NCBI RefSeq assembly: GCF_029607905.1
Contig: NZ_JAPHEH010000001.1
Span: forward strand, 1,393,530 to 1,457,529
Length of the DNA stretch: 64,000 nt
Source: Thiovibrio frasassiensis
GTDB taxonomy: Bacteria; Desulfobacterota; Desulfobulbia; Desulfobulbales; Desulfurivibrionaceae
Direction: 5' to 3'
Part shown: in pieces, positions 17,155 to 25,513 of the stretch
Layout of the letters: each line of letters starts with the position of its first letter
Numbering within the stretch: position 1 is the stretch's first letter
Made by a program: the position numbers and the translations under genes
Notes under the pieces: generated by a model
Databases searched by the model: none
Told to the model about the DNA's origin: nothing
What the model saw: only the letters and a program-made list of their open reading frames with translations

Positions 17155-17583
17155 ATGATGTGTAAAGGCGAAACGATATCAGGGCCAGATTTTTTCAGAT
17201 TGCTTTATGAGGACGACAAATTTTGTGCAGAACTCGGGCGTGCCGTCCTAGCTGCAGGTCGGCTGGAAAGCCTTCTTAAGCAATACATTGCCAAGCACGC
17301 CCCAGAAACAAATATGTCAAAAGCGGCATTGGGCGAATTGATCAAGTTTGCCAGAAAACATACACTTCTCCATCAAATGTTACCAGCCCTGGAAACATTG
17401 AAGGACCAACGCAATTATCTCACGCACAATATTCACGCACTCCTGTCGGGGCTGATCGAAGAAACTATTTTGGAAAGATCTGGACTGCTTGATTCGGATA
17501 TCCATACTTATACTGAGCGGGCCTGGCAGCTCAAAGAAAACCTCAATGGTCTTGCGGACATTATCAATGAGAATCATACATAA
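17155..17583 (+). CDS. Small helical protein with HEPN-type R-x4-H motif
   Basis: The 142-residue product is all-helical by inspection and contains KDQRNYLTHNIHALL, giving R86-N-x3-H91. This R-x4-H with N after R is the hallmark of HEPN ribonucleases and nucleotide-binding HEPN proteins. Helices ELGRAVLAAGRLESLLKQYI and LGELIKFARKHTLLHQMLPA flank it. ATGATG at 17155 has only a weak ribosome binding site. It lies 72 bp after the previous gene, in the same AT-rich insert; a hairpin TAGGCC-TGC-GGCCTA (17118-17132) stands between them. HEPN proteins often act in toxin-antitoxin or phage-defence modules, but no partner nucleotidyltransferase is present. Function is inferred only from the motif. 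Confidence 0.6.
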   Translation: MMCKGETISGPDFFRLLYEDDKFCAELGRAVLAAGRLESLLKQYIAKHAPETNMSKAALGELIKFARKHTLLHQMLPALETLKDQRNYLTHNIHALLSGLIEETILERSGLLDSDIHTYTERAWQLKENLNGLADIINENHT

Positions 17584-17659
17584 CCACTGCATGTGCCGGA
17601 TCATCGATAAATTCCGCTCCCGGTGATGCGGGGCGATATCAGCCAATCGCAGTAGTCAG

Positions 17660-17880
17660 AGAACTAGGCTTTACCCTTCTGTACTTTTTCTTTGCTTGCC
17701 CAAAGAAAAAGTACCAAAAAGAAAAGGCACCCTGCCACTTGTCCCGCCGTTGGCGGGATGCCCTGTGCTCCTCGATGCTGCCGGGGCTTTGCAAACTCGG
17801 CTGCGCCTCAAACAGTGCAAAGCCCTTTTTCGGCAGCCTCTGCGGTGCTCGGCGGCGTGACAATGGGAATAGGGCAAAAG
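17660..17880. repeat. Non-coding multi-hairpin dispersed repeat
   Basis: Within 220 bp there are three strong inverted repeats. GTACTTTTTCTTTG (17681-17694) pairs perfectly with 17701-17714 around CTTGCC. TCCCGCC-GTT-GGCGGGA lies at 17742-17758. CTGCCG plus GGGCTTTGCA (17778-17793) pairs with TGCAAAGCCC (17816-17825) and CGGCAG (17831-17836). Sequences with this CTTTTTCTTTGCTTGCCCAA core recur in many proteobacterial genomes, by my recollection, as intergenic repeats. Open frames of 72-74 residues on both strands are artefacts of the repeat. It marks the right end of the AT-rich insert and the 337-bp gene gap before mscS. Confidence 0.6.
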
Positions 17881-17920
17881 CCCCTCCAAATCCTTAAATC
17901 AACAATAATTGAGTGAACAC

Positions 17921-18991
17921 ATGGAACTCTCCCCTTTTCTGCAAGACCTCTCCCGGCAACCCATCATCCAGCGGCTCATGGTGGTGGCGATTTACGCTTT
18001 GCTGGCCAAGGCGGTGGATATCTTTGTCAACCGCATCCTCAAGCGGTTGGCTGCCGCCTATACCACCACGGACCTTGACGACAAGGCCATCGATATCCTC
18101 CACACCCCCATTGTGGTCAGTATTTTCTTTGTCGGTATCCTCCATGCCTTGAGCATGGAGCCGGGACTTTCCCCGCCCTGGGAGAAATTTGTGCCGGACG
18201 TGGCAAAAAGTATTGCCCTGGTCATCTGGACCCTGGCCGCGCTGCGCCTCTTCATGGTCCTGGGCGAGCATTATCTGGACTCCATTTCCGAGCGGGGCAA
18301 GATCGGGGCGGATCTCTTTCTTCTCCTTAAGAATGTGGTCCGGGTGGTTATCTTTGTTTCCGCCCTGCTTTGGCTTCTTTCCATCTGGAACGTCAACCTG
18401 GCCCCGCTCTTCGCCTCCGCCGGTATCGCCGGTATCGCCGTGGCCCTGGCGGCCAAGGACAGTCTGGCCAATTTCTTCGGCGGCATCAGCATCTTTGCCG
18501 ACAAGACCTTCAAGGTGGGCGATTACATCATCATCGACAACGATCAGCGGGGCGAGGTGGTGGAGATCGGGGTGCGCTCCACCCGGATCATGACCCGGGA
18601 CGATGTCCTGATCACCATTCCCAACTCCATTTTGGCCAACAGCAAGATCATCAACGAAAGCGCGCCGGTCCCTCGTTTCCGGATCAGGGTGCCGGTTGGG
18701 GTTGCCTACGGCAGCGACTTGGCCCAGGTGGAGGCGGTGCTCCTGGCGGTGGCCGCCGCTAATCCCGCGGTGGTTCAGGAGCCTGAGGCCCGGGTACGGA
18801 TGCGCTCCTTCGGCTCCTCGTCCGTCGATTTTGAGCTGCTCTGTTGGGTCGAGGATCCCCGGCTCAAGGGGCTGGAGATTCACAACCTCTTGAAGGGGAT
18901 CTACAAGGCCTTTGCCGAAAACAAGATAACCATCCCCTTCCCGCAGCAGGATGTGTACATCAAGCAACTCCCGGAAGCGGGTGAAAAATAG
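17921..18991 (+). CDS. mscS: Small-conductance mechanosensitive ion channel (MscS family)
   Basis: MscS channels open on membrane tension and release osmolytes during osmotic downshock. The 356-residue protein has four or five hydrophobic segments (LMVVAIYALLAKAVDIFV, TPIVVSIFFVGILHAL, SIALVIWTLAALRLFMVL, VVRVVIFVSALLWLLSI). The pore helix is ASAGIAGIAVALAAKDSLAN, followed by FFGGISIFADKTFKVGDYII and the beta domain GEVVEIGVRSTRIMTRDDVL, then ITIPNS. It is larger than E. coli MscS (286) through extra N-terminal helices. The ATG at 17921 was preferred to TTG 17909. A strong terminator follows at 19106. Confidence 0.92.
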   Translation: MELSPFLQDLSRQPIIQRLMVVAIYALLAKAVDIFVNRILKRLAAAYTTTDLDDKAIDILHTPIVVSIFFVGILHALSMEPGLSPPWEKFVPDVAKSIALVIWTLAALRLFMVLGEHYLDSISERGKIGADLFLLLKNVVRVVIFVSALLWLLSIWNVNLAPLFASAGIAGIAVALAAKDSLANFFGGISIFADKTFKVGDYIIIDNDQRGEVVEIGVRSTRIMTRDDVLITIPNSILANSKIINESAPVPRFRIRVPVGVAYGSDLAQVEAVLLAVAAANPAVVQEPEARVRMRSFGSSSVDFELLCWVEDPRLKGLEIHNLLKGIYKAFAENKITIPFPQQDVYIKQLPEAGEK

Positions 18992-19105
18992 GGAGCTGAT
19001 TTTTCCGCTGAGGATCCAAAAAAAAATCTTGGCGTTGCGTGGGCGCAGGATGTTCCGTTCGCTTCCTGCGTGTGCTTCTTGGTACATAAGGTTGTTCCCC
19101 TAAAA

Positions 19106-19154
19106 CCGGGGCAAAAGAGAGGGGATTCCCGCCTCTTTTGCCCCGGCTTTTTTA
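19106..19154 (+). terminator. Rho-independent terminator after mscS
   Basis: CCGGGGCAAAAGAG (19106-19119) pairs exactly with CTCTTTTGCCCCGG (19133-19146), and CTTTTTTTATTTT follows. A 14-bp stem with a T-run is a strong intrinsic terminator. It lies 114 bp past mscS; the bases between show no gene. Confidence 0.88.
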
Positions 19155-19274
19155 TTTTCCCCCACACGAAGAGAAGCTGTTTTTCGCCCATCATTATGGT
19201 AGAATACAATTGAAAGCTCTCCAGTCGGCTGCCCCTTGCGGGCGGCAACCTAATCACTGTGATGGAGGAAATGC

Positions 19275-19808
19275 ATGGAACTACAAGTTGAAGGAAGGAA
19301 TCTGGAAATTCGTAAGGCCTGGCAGGACAAAATCGAAGAGGAGAAGGGGCGCCTTGATCGCCACCACCCCGGTCTTGTTCATCATCTCCGTGTCTCCATT
19401 GAGGAGACCGCCGGGCATAAGGCAGGCGGGCATGAGGTCCGCGTCATCGCTTCCGTTCCCAATGATACCGTGGTTGTGAAAAGAAAAGGGGAGACGGTGC
19501 GGCCCCTGCTGGTGGAAGCGTTTGACACCCTTGGCCTCCAGTTGAAGGAGCTGCAGCGCAAGCGGCGGCAGACCGTCAAGGAGCCGGAGGGTGTTGCCGC
19601 GGGTCCGGCCATGGGTACCATTAAGAGCCTGTTTCCCTATGAGTCCTACGGCTTTCTCATGACCATGGACGGCCAGGAGGTCTATTTTCACGAGAATGCC
19701 CTCAAGGATGTGACCATGGCCCAGTTGGCCGAAGGCGATGAGGTCCGCTTCGGCGAGGGTGAAGGGGACAAGGGGCCGACCGCTGCCTGGGTAAAGCTGG
19801 TAAAGTAA
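19275..19808 (+). CDS. Ribosome hibernation factor-like protein fused to a cold-shock domain
   Basis: Residues 1-100 match the HPF/RaiA (sigma-54 modulation) fold: MELQVEGRNLEIRKAWQDKI, then LRVSIEETAGHK, GGHEVRVIASVPNDTVVVKR, and LVEAFDTLGLQLKELQRKRR. Residues 112-177 form a cold-shock OB fold: GTIKSLFPYESYGFLMTMDG, QEVYFHENALKD, and LAEGDEVRFGEGEG. The RNP1-type aromatic run is GYGF-like (SYGFLMT) and RNP2 is VYFHENAL, so RNA binding is plausible. Single-domain HPF is about 100 residues. It may couple ribosome dimerisation or stalling to RNA binding in stress. GGAGG lies 6 bases before the ATG. It stands alone between two terminators. Confidence 0.88.
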   Translation: MELQVEGRNLEIRKAWQDKIEEEKGRLDRHHPGLVHHLRVSIEETAGHKAGGHEVRVIASVPNDTVVVKRKGETVRPLLVEAFDTLGLQLKELQRKRRQTVKEPEGVAAGPAMGTIKSLFPYESYGFLMTMDGQEVYFHENALKDVTMAQLAEGDEVRFGEGEGDKGPTAAWVKLVK

Positions 19809-19843
19809 CGGCCGCTAAAAGAAACAAACGCTGAGTCGCAACG

Positions 19844-19878
19844 GGCGCAAGGATTTTTTCTTATCCTTGCGCCTTTGC
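19844..19878 (+). terminator. Rho-independent terminator after the HPF-cold-shock gene
   Basis: GGCGCAAGGAT (19844-19854) pairs exactly with ATCCTTGCGCC (19863-19873) around TTTTTCTT; TTTGCCTT follows. It separates the stress gene from nadA. Confidence 0.75.
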
Positions 19879-19929
19879 CTTACATATCATGATGCTCTCC
19901 CGGGGTGCCTGGGAGTGAAGGACAGAGAG

Positions 19930-21021
19930 ATGACCGTGCTGCAGCAGGTTGAGCTTGGCTCGGAATACCTGCAGGAAAATGAAGAAATAATCTGCCAAAA
20001 GATTGCCGCCCGCAAGAAAGAGCTGGGCGGCAATCTTTTGATTTTGGGACACCATTACCAGCAGGAGGCGACCTTCCGGTTCGCCGACCTGACCGGGGAT
20101 TCCCTCAAGCTTGCCCGTAATGCCGCCGAGGCCACGGACCGGAAGTACATCGTCTTCTGCGGCGTGCATTTCATGGCGGAATCCGCCGATATTCTAACGG
20201 CCCCGGATCAGGTGGTCATCCTCCCCGACCTGCGGGCCGGTTGCCCCATGGCCGACATGGCCACCAGCGAAGAGGTGGCCTGGGCCTGGGAGGATCTGGC
20301 CAAGGTGACCAGCGGTCGGGTTATCCCGGTGACCTATGTGAACTCCTCCGCCCTGCTCAAGGCTTTTGTCGGCAAGCATGGCGGTTCGGTCTGCACCTCC
20401 TCCAATGCCGAGCGGGTGCTGACCTGGGCGCTGGCTGAGGGAGAGAAGGTCTTCTTTTTCCCGGACGAGCATCTGGGGCGCAATTCCGCCAGCGCTTTGG
20501 GGATTGCCGAAGACGAGGTGGTCCTCTGGCAGCGCGCCAAGCCCTTGGGCGGCAATACCCCGGCCCAATTGGAGAAGGCGAAGGTCATCCTCTGGGATGG
20601 CTACTGCACGGTACACATGCAATTCACCGCCGCCCATGTCGCTGGTTGGCGGGAGCGCGATCCCGAGGTGCGGATCATTGTCCATCCCGAATGCCGCAAC
20701 GAGGTGGTGAATCGGGCCGACCAGTACGGCTCCACCGAGGCGATCATCACGGCGGTGCGCGACTCCCCGGTGGGCAGCAAGTGGGCCATAGGCACCGAGG
20801 TCAACTTGGTGAACCGGCTTAAAAGCCAGTACCCGGATCGGGAGATCCATTCCCTCTCGCCCTTCCAGTGCCTCTGCTCCACCATGTACCGGATCAAACC
20901 AGGTTACCTGCTCTGGGTGCTCGATAACCTGGCCCAGGGCAGGGTGGTCAACCGGATCACCGTCTCCCCCGAGGTAGCGGCCGAGGCCAAACTCTCTTTG
21001 GACAGAATGCTGCGGATCTGA
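19930..21021 (+). CDS. nadA: Quinolinate synthase NadA
   Basis: NadA condenses iminoaspartate with dihydroxyacetone phosphate to quinolinate for NAD synthesis, using a [4Fe-4S] cluster. The 363-residue protein has GGNLLILGHHYQQEATFRFA, DLTGDSLKLARNAAE, LPDLRAGCPMADMA and NSSALLKAFVGKHGGSVCTS. The three cluster cysteines are in IVFCGVHFMAE, VHPECRNEV and FQCLCSTMYR (one of the last two). The start ATG 19930 follows AAGGACAGAGAG; a 21-residue upstream extension from 19867 looks unrelated. The next gene, 4 bp on, is a cysteine desulfurase, a natural source of sulfur for the cluster. Confidence 0.96.
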   Translation: MTVLQQVELGSEYLQENEEIICQKIAARKKELGGNLLILGHHYQQEATFRFADLTGDSLKLARNAAEATDRKYIVFCGVHFMAESADILTAPDQVVILPDLRAGCPMADMATSEEVAWAWEDLAKVTSGRVIPVTYVNSSALLKAFVGKHGGSVCTSSNAERVLTWALAEGEKVFFFPDEHLGRNSASALGIAEDEVVLWQRAKPLGGNTPAQLEKAKVILWDGYCTVHMQFTAAHVAGWRERDPEVRIIVHPECRNEVVNRADQYGSTEAIITAVRDSPVGSKWAIGTEVNLVNRLKSQYPDREIHSLSPFQCLCSTMYRIKPGYLLWVLDNLAQGRVVNRITVSPEVAAEAKLSLDRMLRI

Positions 21022-21025
21022 GCCC

Positions 21026-22174
21026 ATGCACACCATCTATTTCGACAACAACGCCTCCACCCCGCTGGACCCTGCGGTGCGAGCAGCCATGGCCCCTTAT
21101 TTGGCCGACTGTTTCGGCAACCCGGCAAGCTCCCACCGTTTCGGCGAGGCTGCCCGGCACGCAGTGGAGCTGGCCCGCGAGCAGGTGGCCGGATTGCTCG
21201 GCTGCCATCCGGGCCGGATTGTTTTGAACAGCGGTGGCACCGAAGGCAACAACACCGCCATCTTCAGCGCAATTTGGGGGAATCCCGGCAAAAAGCACAT
21301 CATCTCCTCGCAGGTGGAGCATGGTTCGGTTCTGGCGCCCTTGGAATTTCTCGCCTCTCAGGGCTACGAGGTGGAGCTGCTGGGGGTGGACGAAAACGGC
21401 ACCCTTGACTTGGACGCGCTCAAAGGCGCGATCCGGCCGGATACCGGTCTGGTCTCCCTCATGGTGGCGAACAACGAAACCGGCGTGCTCTGGCCCATGG
21501 CCGAAATCGCTGCCATCTGCCGGGCGCGGGGCGTCTTGTTGCATTGCGACGCCATCCAACTGGCCGGAAAGGCAGCTCTTTCGGCGGAAGCGTTGGGGGT
21601 GGATTACCTCACCATCGCCGGTCATAAGCTGCACGGCCCGAAAGGGGTCGGGGCGCTCTATGTGAGCCGCACCGCACCCTTCACCCCCCTGATCATGGGC
21701 ACCGGTCAGGAAAATGGCCGCAGGTCCGGAACCGAAAACGTGCCCGGCATCGTTGGGTTTGGCCAGGCCTGTGCTTTGGCCGCAGGGGTGGACGAGGCAG
21801 CGCATCGGCGGCTGGCCGCGCTGCGGGATCTGCTTGAGGCGGGGATTGTCGCGGCGATCCCGGAGGTGCGGATCAATGGTGCGCTCTCGCCCAGGCTGGT
21901 CAACACCACAAACGTGAGTTTCCGGCACGCGGCTTCGGCCGGGCTGATTCAGGATCTCGATGCGGGCGGCATCGCGGTTTCGGCCCATGCCGCTTGCCAG
22001 ACAGGCGATGTGGACCCCTCGCACGTGCTGCGGGCCATGCGGGTCCCTGAGCCCTATCTGCACGGGACCCTGCGCATTAGCCTCAGCCGGTATAATACGG
22101 CGGATGAGGTTGCGGCCCTGTTGACCCTTTTGCCGAACGCGGTAGCTAAAGCAAGACAGGGTTTCGCCCTCTAA
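21026..22174 (+). CDS. NifS/IscS-type cysteine desulfurase
   Basis: This PLP enzyme removes sulfur from cysteine as a persulfide for Fe-S cluster or tRNA thiolation. The 382-residue protein has YFDNNASTPLDPAVRAAMAP, NSGGTEGNNTAIFSA, HSVLAP-type VEHGSVLAPLEFL, ANNETGVLWPMAEIAAIC, the PLP lysine in IAGHKLHGPKGVGALYV and GTGQENGRRSGTENV. The catalytic cysteine is in SAHAACQTGDVDPSHVLRAM; the usual text there is SSGSACTS, so the local loop is unusual though Cys is kept. It starts 4 bp after nadA and appears co-transcribed. It probably serves NadA maturation, as nifS-like genes next to nad genes do elsewhere; that role is inferred. Confidence 0.92.
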   Translation: MHTIYFDNNASTPLDPAVRAAMAPYLADCFGNPASSHRFGEAARHAVELAREQVAGLLGCHPGRIVLNSGGTEGNNTAIFSAIWGNPGKKHIISSQVEHGSVLAPLEFLASQGYEVELLGVDENGTLDLDALKGAIRPDTGLVSLMVANNETGVLWPMAEIAAICRARGVLLHCDAIQLAGKAALSAEALGVDYLTIAGHKLHGPKGVGALYVSRTAPFTPLIMGTGQENGRRSGTENVPGIVGFGQACALAAGVDEAAHRRLAALRDLLEAGIVAAIPEVRINGALSPRLVNTTNVSFRHAASAGLIQDLDAGGIAVSAHAACQTGDVDPSHVLRAMRVPEPYLHGTLRISLSRYNTADEVAALLTLLPNAVAKARQGFAL

Positions 22175-22207
22175 GATAGCCCTCAGAAAAGAAAAACGGA
22201 GTTGAGT

Positions 22208-24052
22208 ATGTGCGGAATCGTTGGCTATATCGGACAGCGGCATGTGGTGCCCATCCTTCTTGAAGGCTTGAAGCGTCTGGAGTACCGGGGCTATGATTCG
22301 GCCGGGGTGGTGTATGTCCATGGTGGCAAGCTCCAGAAATATCGGGCCGCCGGCAAGCTCGGCAAGCTGGAAGAGCTGCTGGAAACCGTGCGGGACCGCG
22401 ACAGCCACATCGGCTTGGGCCATACCCGCTGGGCCACCCACGGGGCGCCTTCCGAGCTCAATGCCCATCCGCACTGCGATTGTAGCGGCGATCTGGTTGT
22501 GGTTCATAACGGGATCATCGAGAATTACCATACCCTTCGCGAGGAGTTGCAGGGGCGCGGGCATGTCTTCTGTTCGGAAACCGACACCGAGGTGCTGGCC
22601 CATCTCATTGAGGAACACCTCGGCGGTGGGGATCTGGTCAAGGCGGTGCGCCAGGCTCTGAAAAAGGTCGAAGGCTCGTACGCCATCGGGGTTTTGTGGG
22701 CCGGCCAGCCGGACCGACTGGTGGCGGTGCGCAATCAGAGTCCCTTGGTTCTTGGAATTGCCGAGGGGGGCGGATGCCTCATGGCCTCGGATATCCCGGC
22801 CTTGCTTCCCTACACCAACCAGGTGGTTTTTTTGGAGGATCGGGAGCTTGCCGTCCTCAAGCAGGGGGAATGGCAGGTGATGGGTCTTGGGAATGGCCGC
22901 AAGGTGGTCAAGGAGATCAAGACCATCGAGTGGAACGCGGCCATGGCCGAGAAGGCTGGCTACCGCCATTTCATGCTCAAGGAGATCTTTGAGCAGCCCC
23001 AGGCCATTCTTAACACCTTTCGCGGCAGGCTCGATCCGGAAACCGGCAAGGTGCAACTGCCGGAGATAGGCTTGAATGCGGTGGAGCTCAAAAAGATCAG
23101 CCGCATCTCCTTGGTGGCTTGCGGTACCTCTTGGCATGCGGCCCTGGTGGCCAAATACTGGTTGGAAAAATGGGTGGGTATCCCGGTGGAGGTGGATATC
23201 GCCTCGGAGTTCCGCTACCGGCGTCTGCTGCTGGACGAAACCGTGATGGTGGTGCCCATCTCCCAGTCCGGGGAAACGGCCGATACCCTGGCGGGGCTGC
23301 GGCTTGCCAAGAAGATGGGGGCCAAGGTCATCGCCATCTGCAATGTGCTGGGCAGCACCATCACCCGGGAAGCGCACGGCACGATTTACACCCATGCCGG
23401 ACCGGAGATCGGGGTGGCCTCCACCAAGGCCTTCACCTGCCAGCTCACCGCCCTGCTCCTGCTCACCCTTTTCTTAGGCGAGGTCCGCAAGACCATGAGT
23501 GCCAAGAACCGCAAGGCAATCGGTCATGCCCTTCTCGAACTGCCCGCGCTCATGGAGCAGGAGCTGCCCCGCTTGCAGGAGGAAACGGCCCGTATTGCCG
23601 AGGCCTTTACCCACAGCCGGGATTTTCTCTACCTGGGCAGGGGGAGCAATTTTCCCATCGCCTTGGAAGGCGCCTTGAAGCTCAAGGAAATATCCTATAT
23701 TCACGCCGAAGGGTATGCGGCAGGGGAACTCAAGCACGGCCCCATCGCGCTGATCGACCGGGATATGCCGGTTCTCGCCCTGGCCCCCAAGGACAGCGTC
23801 TATGAGAAGGTCATTTCCAACGTGGAAGAGGTCAAGGCCCGCAACGGCAGGATCATCCTGGTGGCGAATGCCGGCGACAAAAACTGCCGGCGCATCGCCG
23901 AGCAGGTGATCACGGTGCCTCTCTGCCACGAGGAGCTGAACCCGATCCTCTTTGTTGTGCCCCTGCAGCTGTTGGCCTACGAGATTGCCAATCTGCGCGG
24001 CTGTGATGTGGACCAGCCCCGGAACCTGGCCAAGAGCGTCACGGTGGAATAG
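22208..24052 (+). CDS. glmS: Glutamine-fructose-6-phosphate aminotransferase
   Basis: GlmS makes glucosamine-6-phosphate from fructose-6-phosphate and glutamine, the first step to UDP-GlcNAc for murein and LPS. The start is ATG 22208, so that after removal of Met the catalytic Cys1 of CGIVGYIGQRHVVPILLEGL is N-terminal; a TTG six bases upstream would bury it. The glutaminase part shows LGHTRWATHGAPSELNAHPH. Two SIS sugar-isomerase domains follow (SLVACGTSWHAALVAKYWLE, ISQSGETADTLAGLRLAKKM; YLGRGSNFPIALEGALKLKE). The C-terminus is DQPRNLAKSVTVE. Length 614 is standard. CGGAG lies 7 bases before the start. No glmS ribozyme is seen. It converges on the flavoprotein gene. Confidence 0.97.
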   Translation: MCGIVGYIGQRHVVPILLEGLKRLEYRGYDSAGVVYVHGGKLQKYRAAGKLGKLEELLETVRDRDSHIGLGHTRWATHGAPSELNAHPHCDCSGDLVVVHNGIIENYHTLREELQGRGHVFCSETDTEVLAHLIEEHLGGGDLVKAVRQALKKVEGSYAIGVLWAGQPDRLVAVRNQSPLVLGIAEGGGCLMASDIPALLPYTNQVVFLEDRELAVLKQGEWQVMGLGNGRKVVKEIKTIEWNAAMAEKAGYRHFMLKEIFEQPQAILNTFRGRLDPETGKVQLPEIGLNAVELKKISRISLVACGTSWHAALVAKYWLEKWVGIPVEVDIASEFRYRRLLLDETVMVVPISQSGETADTLAGLRLAKKMGAKVIAICNVLGSTITREAHGTIYTHAGPEIGVASTKAFTCQLTALLLLTLFLGEVRKTMSAKNRKAIGHALLELPALMEQELPRLQEETARIAEAFTHSRDFLYLGRGSNFPIALEGALKLKEISYIHAEGYAAGELKHGPIALIDRDMPVLALAPKDSVYEKVISNVEEVKARNGRIILVANAGDKNCRRIAEQVITVPLCHEELNPILFVVPLQLLAYEIANLRGCDVDQPRNLAKSVTVE

Positions 24053-24064
24053 GGAGGACCCCTC

Positions 24065-25513
24065 CTATTTGCAGGCCGGACCTCTGAAGCCGAAAAAGAA
24101 CTTGAGCCCCTTGCGTACCGGCGCGGAAAATATCTTTTTGGAAAAAATCGAGCCGACCACCCTTTTGTTGATCTCCCCCAAGGTGGGGTAGGGGTGGATG
24201 GCCGAGGCAATCTTCGACAGGCTCATCCCGCCGTTCATCACCGCAACCCACTCGCCCAAGAGCTCCCCGGCCTGGGGGCCGAGAATCTGCACGCCCAGCG
24301 GTTTTCCCCTTCGGCCCAGCAACAACTTGATCCTCCCGACACTTTCTCCCTCGGCCAACCCCCGGTCGTTATTGCTGAACTCCTCGCTCCACACCGTGTA
24401 GTCGATCCCGGCTTTTTGGGCTCTTTTTTCGTTGAGGCCGATGGAGGCCAGACCCGGATGGGTATAGGTGCACCAGGGCACCAGGGAGTAATCAACCTTT
24501 TTGGGCAGATGAAAGATCGCCTTGCTCAACACCACCCCGCCTTCGTAGCCTGCAACATGGGTGAACTGATAGCCGCCGATGACGTCGCCGGCTGCATAGA
24601 TATGGCGGTGGCTGGTCCGCAGAGAGCGGTTCACCGCAATCCCTCTCTGATCGAAAGGGACATCGATTTTCTCCAGTCCGAGCCCCGCCACGTTGGGGGA
24701 GCGGCCCATGGCGACCAGGATCGCTTCACCCTTAAGGCGCGTGGTAACGCCTGCCGCATTTTTCACCACCACCTCCCGTTCGTTGCCCAGATCGGCTACT
24801 CGGACCACCGAGGTGTTGAGCAGAAAGGTTACCCCCTCCTCCTCCAGCGCCTGCTGGACGATCTCGGCCATATCCCGGTCTTCCTTGCTCAGGATCTGGT
24901 CGCTGCGCTGGATCACCGTCACCTTGGAACCGAGTCGGCAAAAGGCCTGGGCCATTTCCACGGAAATGGGGCCGCAGCCGAGGATGATCAGGGTGGCGGG
25001 CAGTCTCTCCAGCGAGAAGATATCGCGGTTGGTGAGATAGGGGGTTGTGGCCAATCCTGCGATGGGGGGAATGGTTGCGGAGGAGCCGGTGGCGATGACC
25101 CAGGCGCGGGCGGAGATGGATTTGCCTCCCAGCTGCATGGCGTGTTCATCGGTGAACACCGGGTTGCCGAATTCCACCTGGGCCCCGAGCTTGCAAAACC
25201 GCGCCACCGAATCATGCTTCTGGATAACGCTGATCACCGACTGGATCCGGGCGGCGACCTGGCGGAAATCCACCTCCGGCGGGGTAATGGCTGGGAGGCC
25301 GAATTTCGGCCCGTTTTTCATGAGATGATAGACATGGGCCGTCTTGATCAGGGTCTTGCTCGGCACGCAGCCGTAGTGGAGGCAATCGCCGCCCAGGGCC
25401 GCTTCTTTTTCCACCAGCAGGGTCTTGGCCCCAAGCTGCGCCGCGCCGGAGGCGACGGTGAGTCCGGCCGCGCCGCCGCCGATGATGCCGAGATCATAAT
25501 CATAATCAGCCAT
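24065..25513 (-). CDS. Dihydrolipoamide dehydrogenase/MerA-like FAD disulfide oxidoreductase
   Basis: The 482-residue protein has the FAD motif DLGIIGGGAAGLTVASGAAQ, the redox-active disulfide GGDCLHYGCVPSKTLIKTA, an NAD(P)-binding GCGPISVEMAQAFCRLGSKV, IYAAGDVIGG near residue 310, and HPYPTLGEINK carrying the C-terminal His-Glu catalytic pair. The CLHYGCVPSK variant (in place of CLNVGCIPSK) is typical of the MerA-like branch of uncertain substrate. There is no N-terminal metal-binding domain and no C-terminal CC pair, so mercury reduction is unlikely. No 2-oxoacid dehydrogenase genes are nearby. AGGAGAAAGAGC precedes the ATG. Substrate cannot be assigned. Confidence 0.9.
   Translation of the reverse strand: MADYDYDLGIIGGGAAGLTVASGAAQLGAKTLLVEKEAALGGDCLHYGCVPSKTLIKTAHVYHLMKNGPKFGLPAITPPEVDFRQVAARIQSVISVIQKHDSVARFCKLGAQVEFGNPVFTDEHAMQLGGKSISARAWVIATGSSATIPPIAGLATTPYLTNRDIFSLERLPATLIILGCGPISVEMAQAFCRLGSKVTVIQRSDQILSKEDRDMAEIVQQALEEEGVTFLLNTSVVRVADLGNEREVVVKNAAGVTTRLKGEAILVAMGRSPNVAGLGLEKIDVPFDQRGIAVNRSLRTSHRHIYAAGDVIGGYQFTHVAGYEGGVVLSKAIFHLPKKVDYSLVPWCTYTHPGLASIGLNEKRAQKAGIDYTVWSEEFSNNDRGLAEGESVGRIKLLLGRRGKPLGVQILGPQAGELLGEWVAVMNGGMSLSKIASAIHPYPTLGEINKRVVGSIFSKKIFSAPVRKGLKFFFGFRGPACK

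Noticed and set aside
17639-17916. Three small open frames of 72-74 codons on both strands
   Set aside because: They lie within the multi-hairpin repeat and consist of its inverted arms; no ribosome binding site.
20957-23395. An 812-codon open frame on the minus strand
   Set aside because: It runs antisense to nadA, the desulfurase and glmS, whose motifs are all intact; high GC content keeps the opposite strand open.
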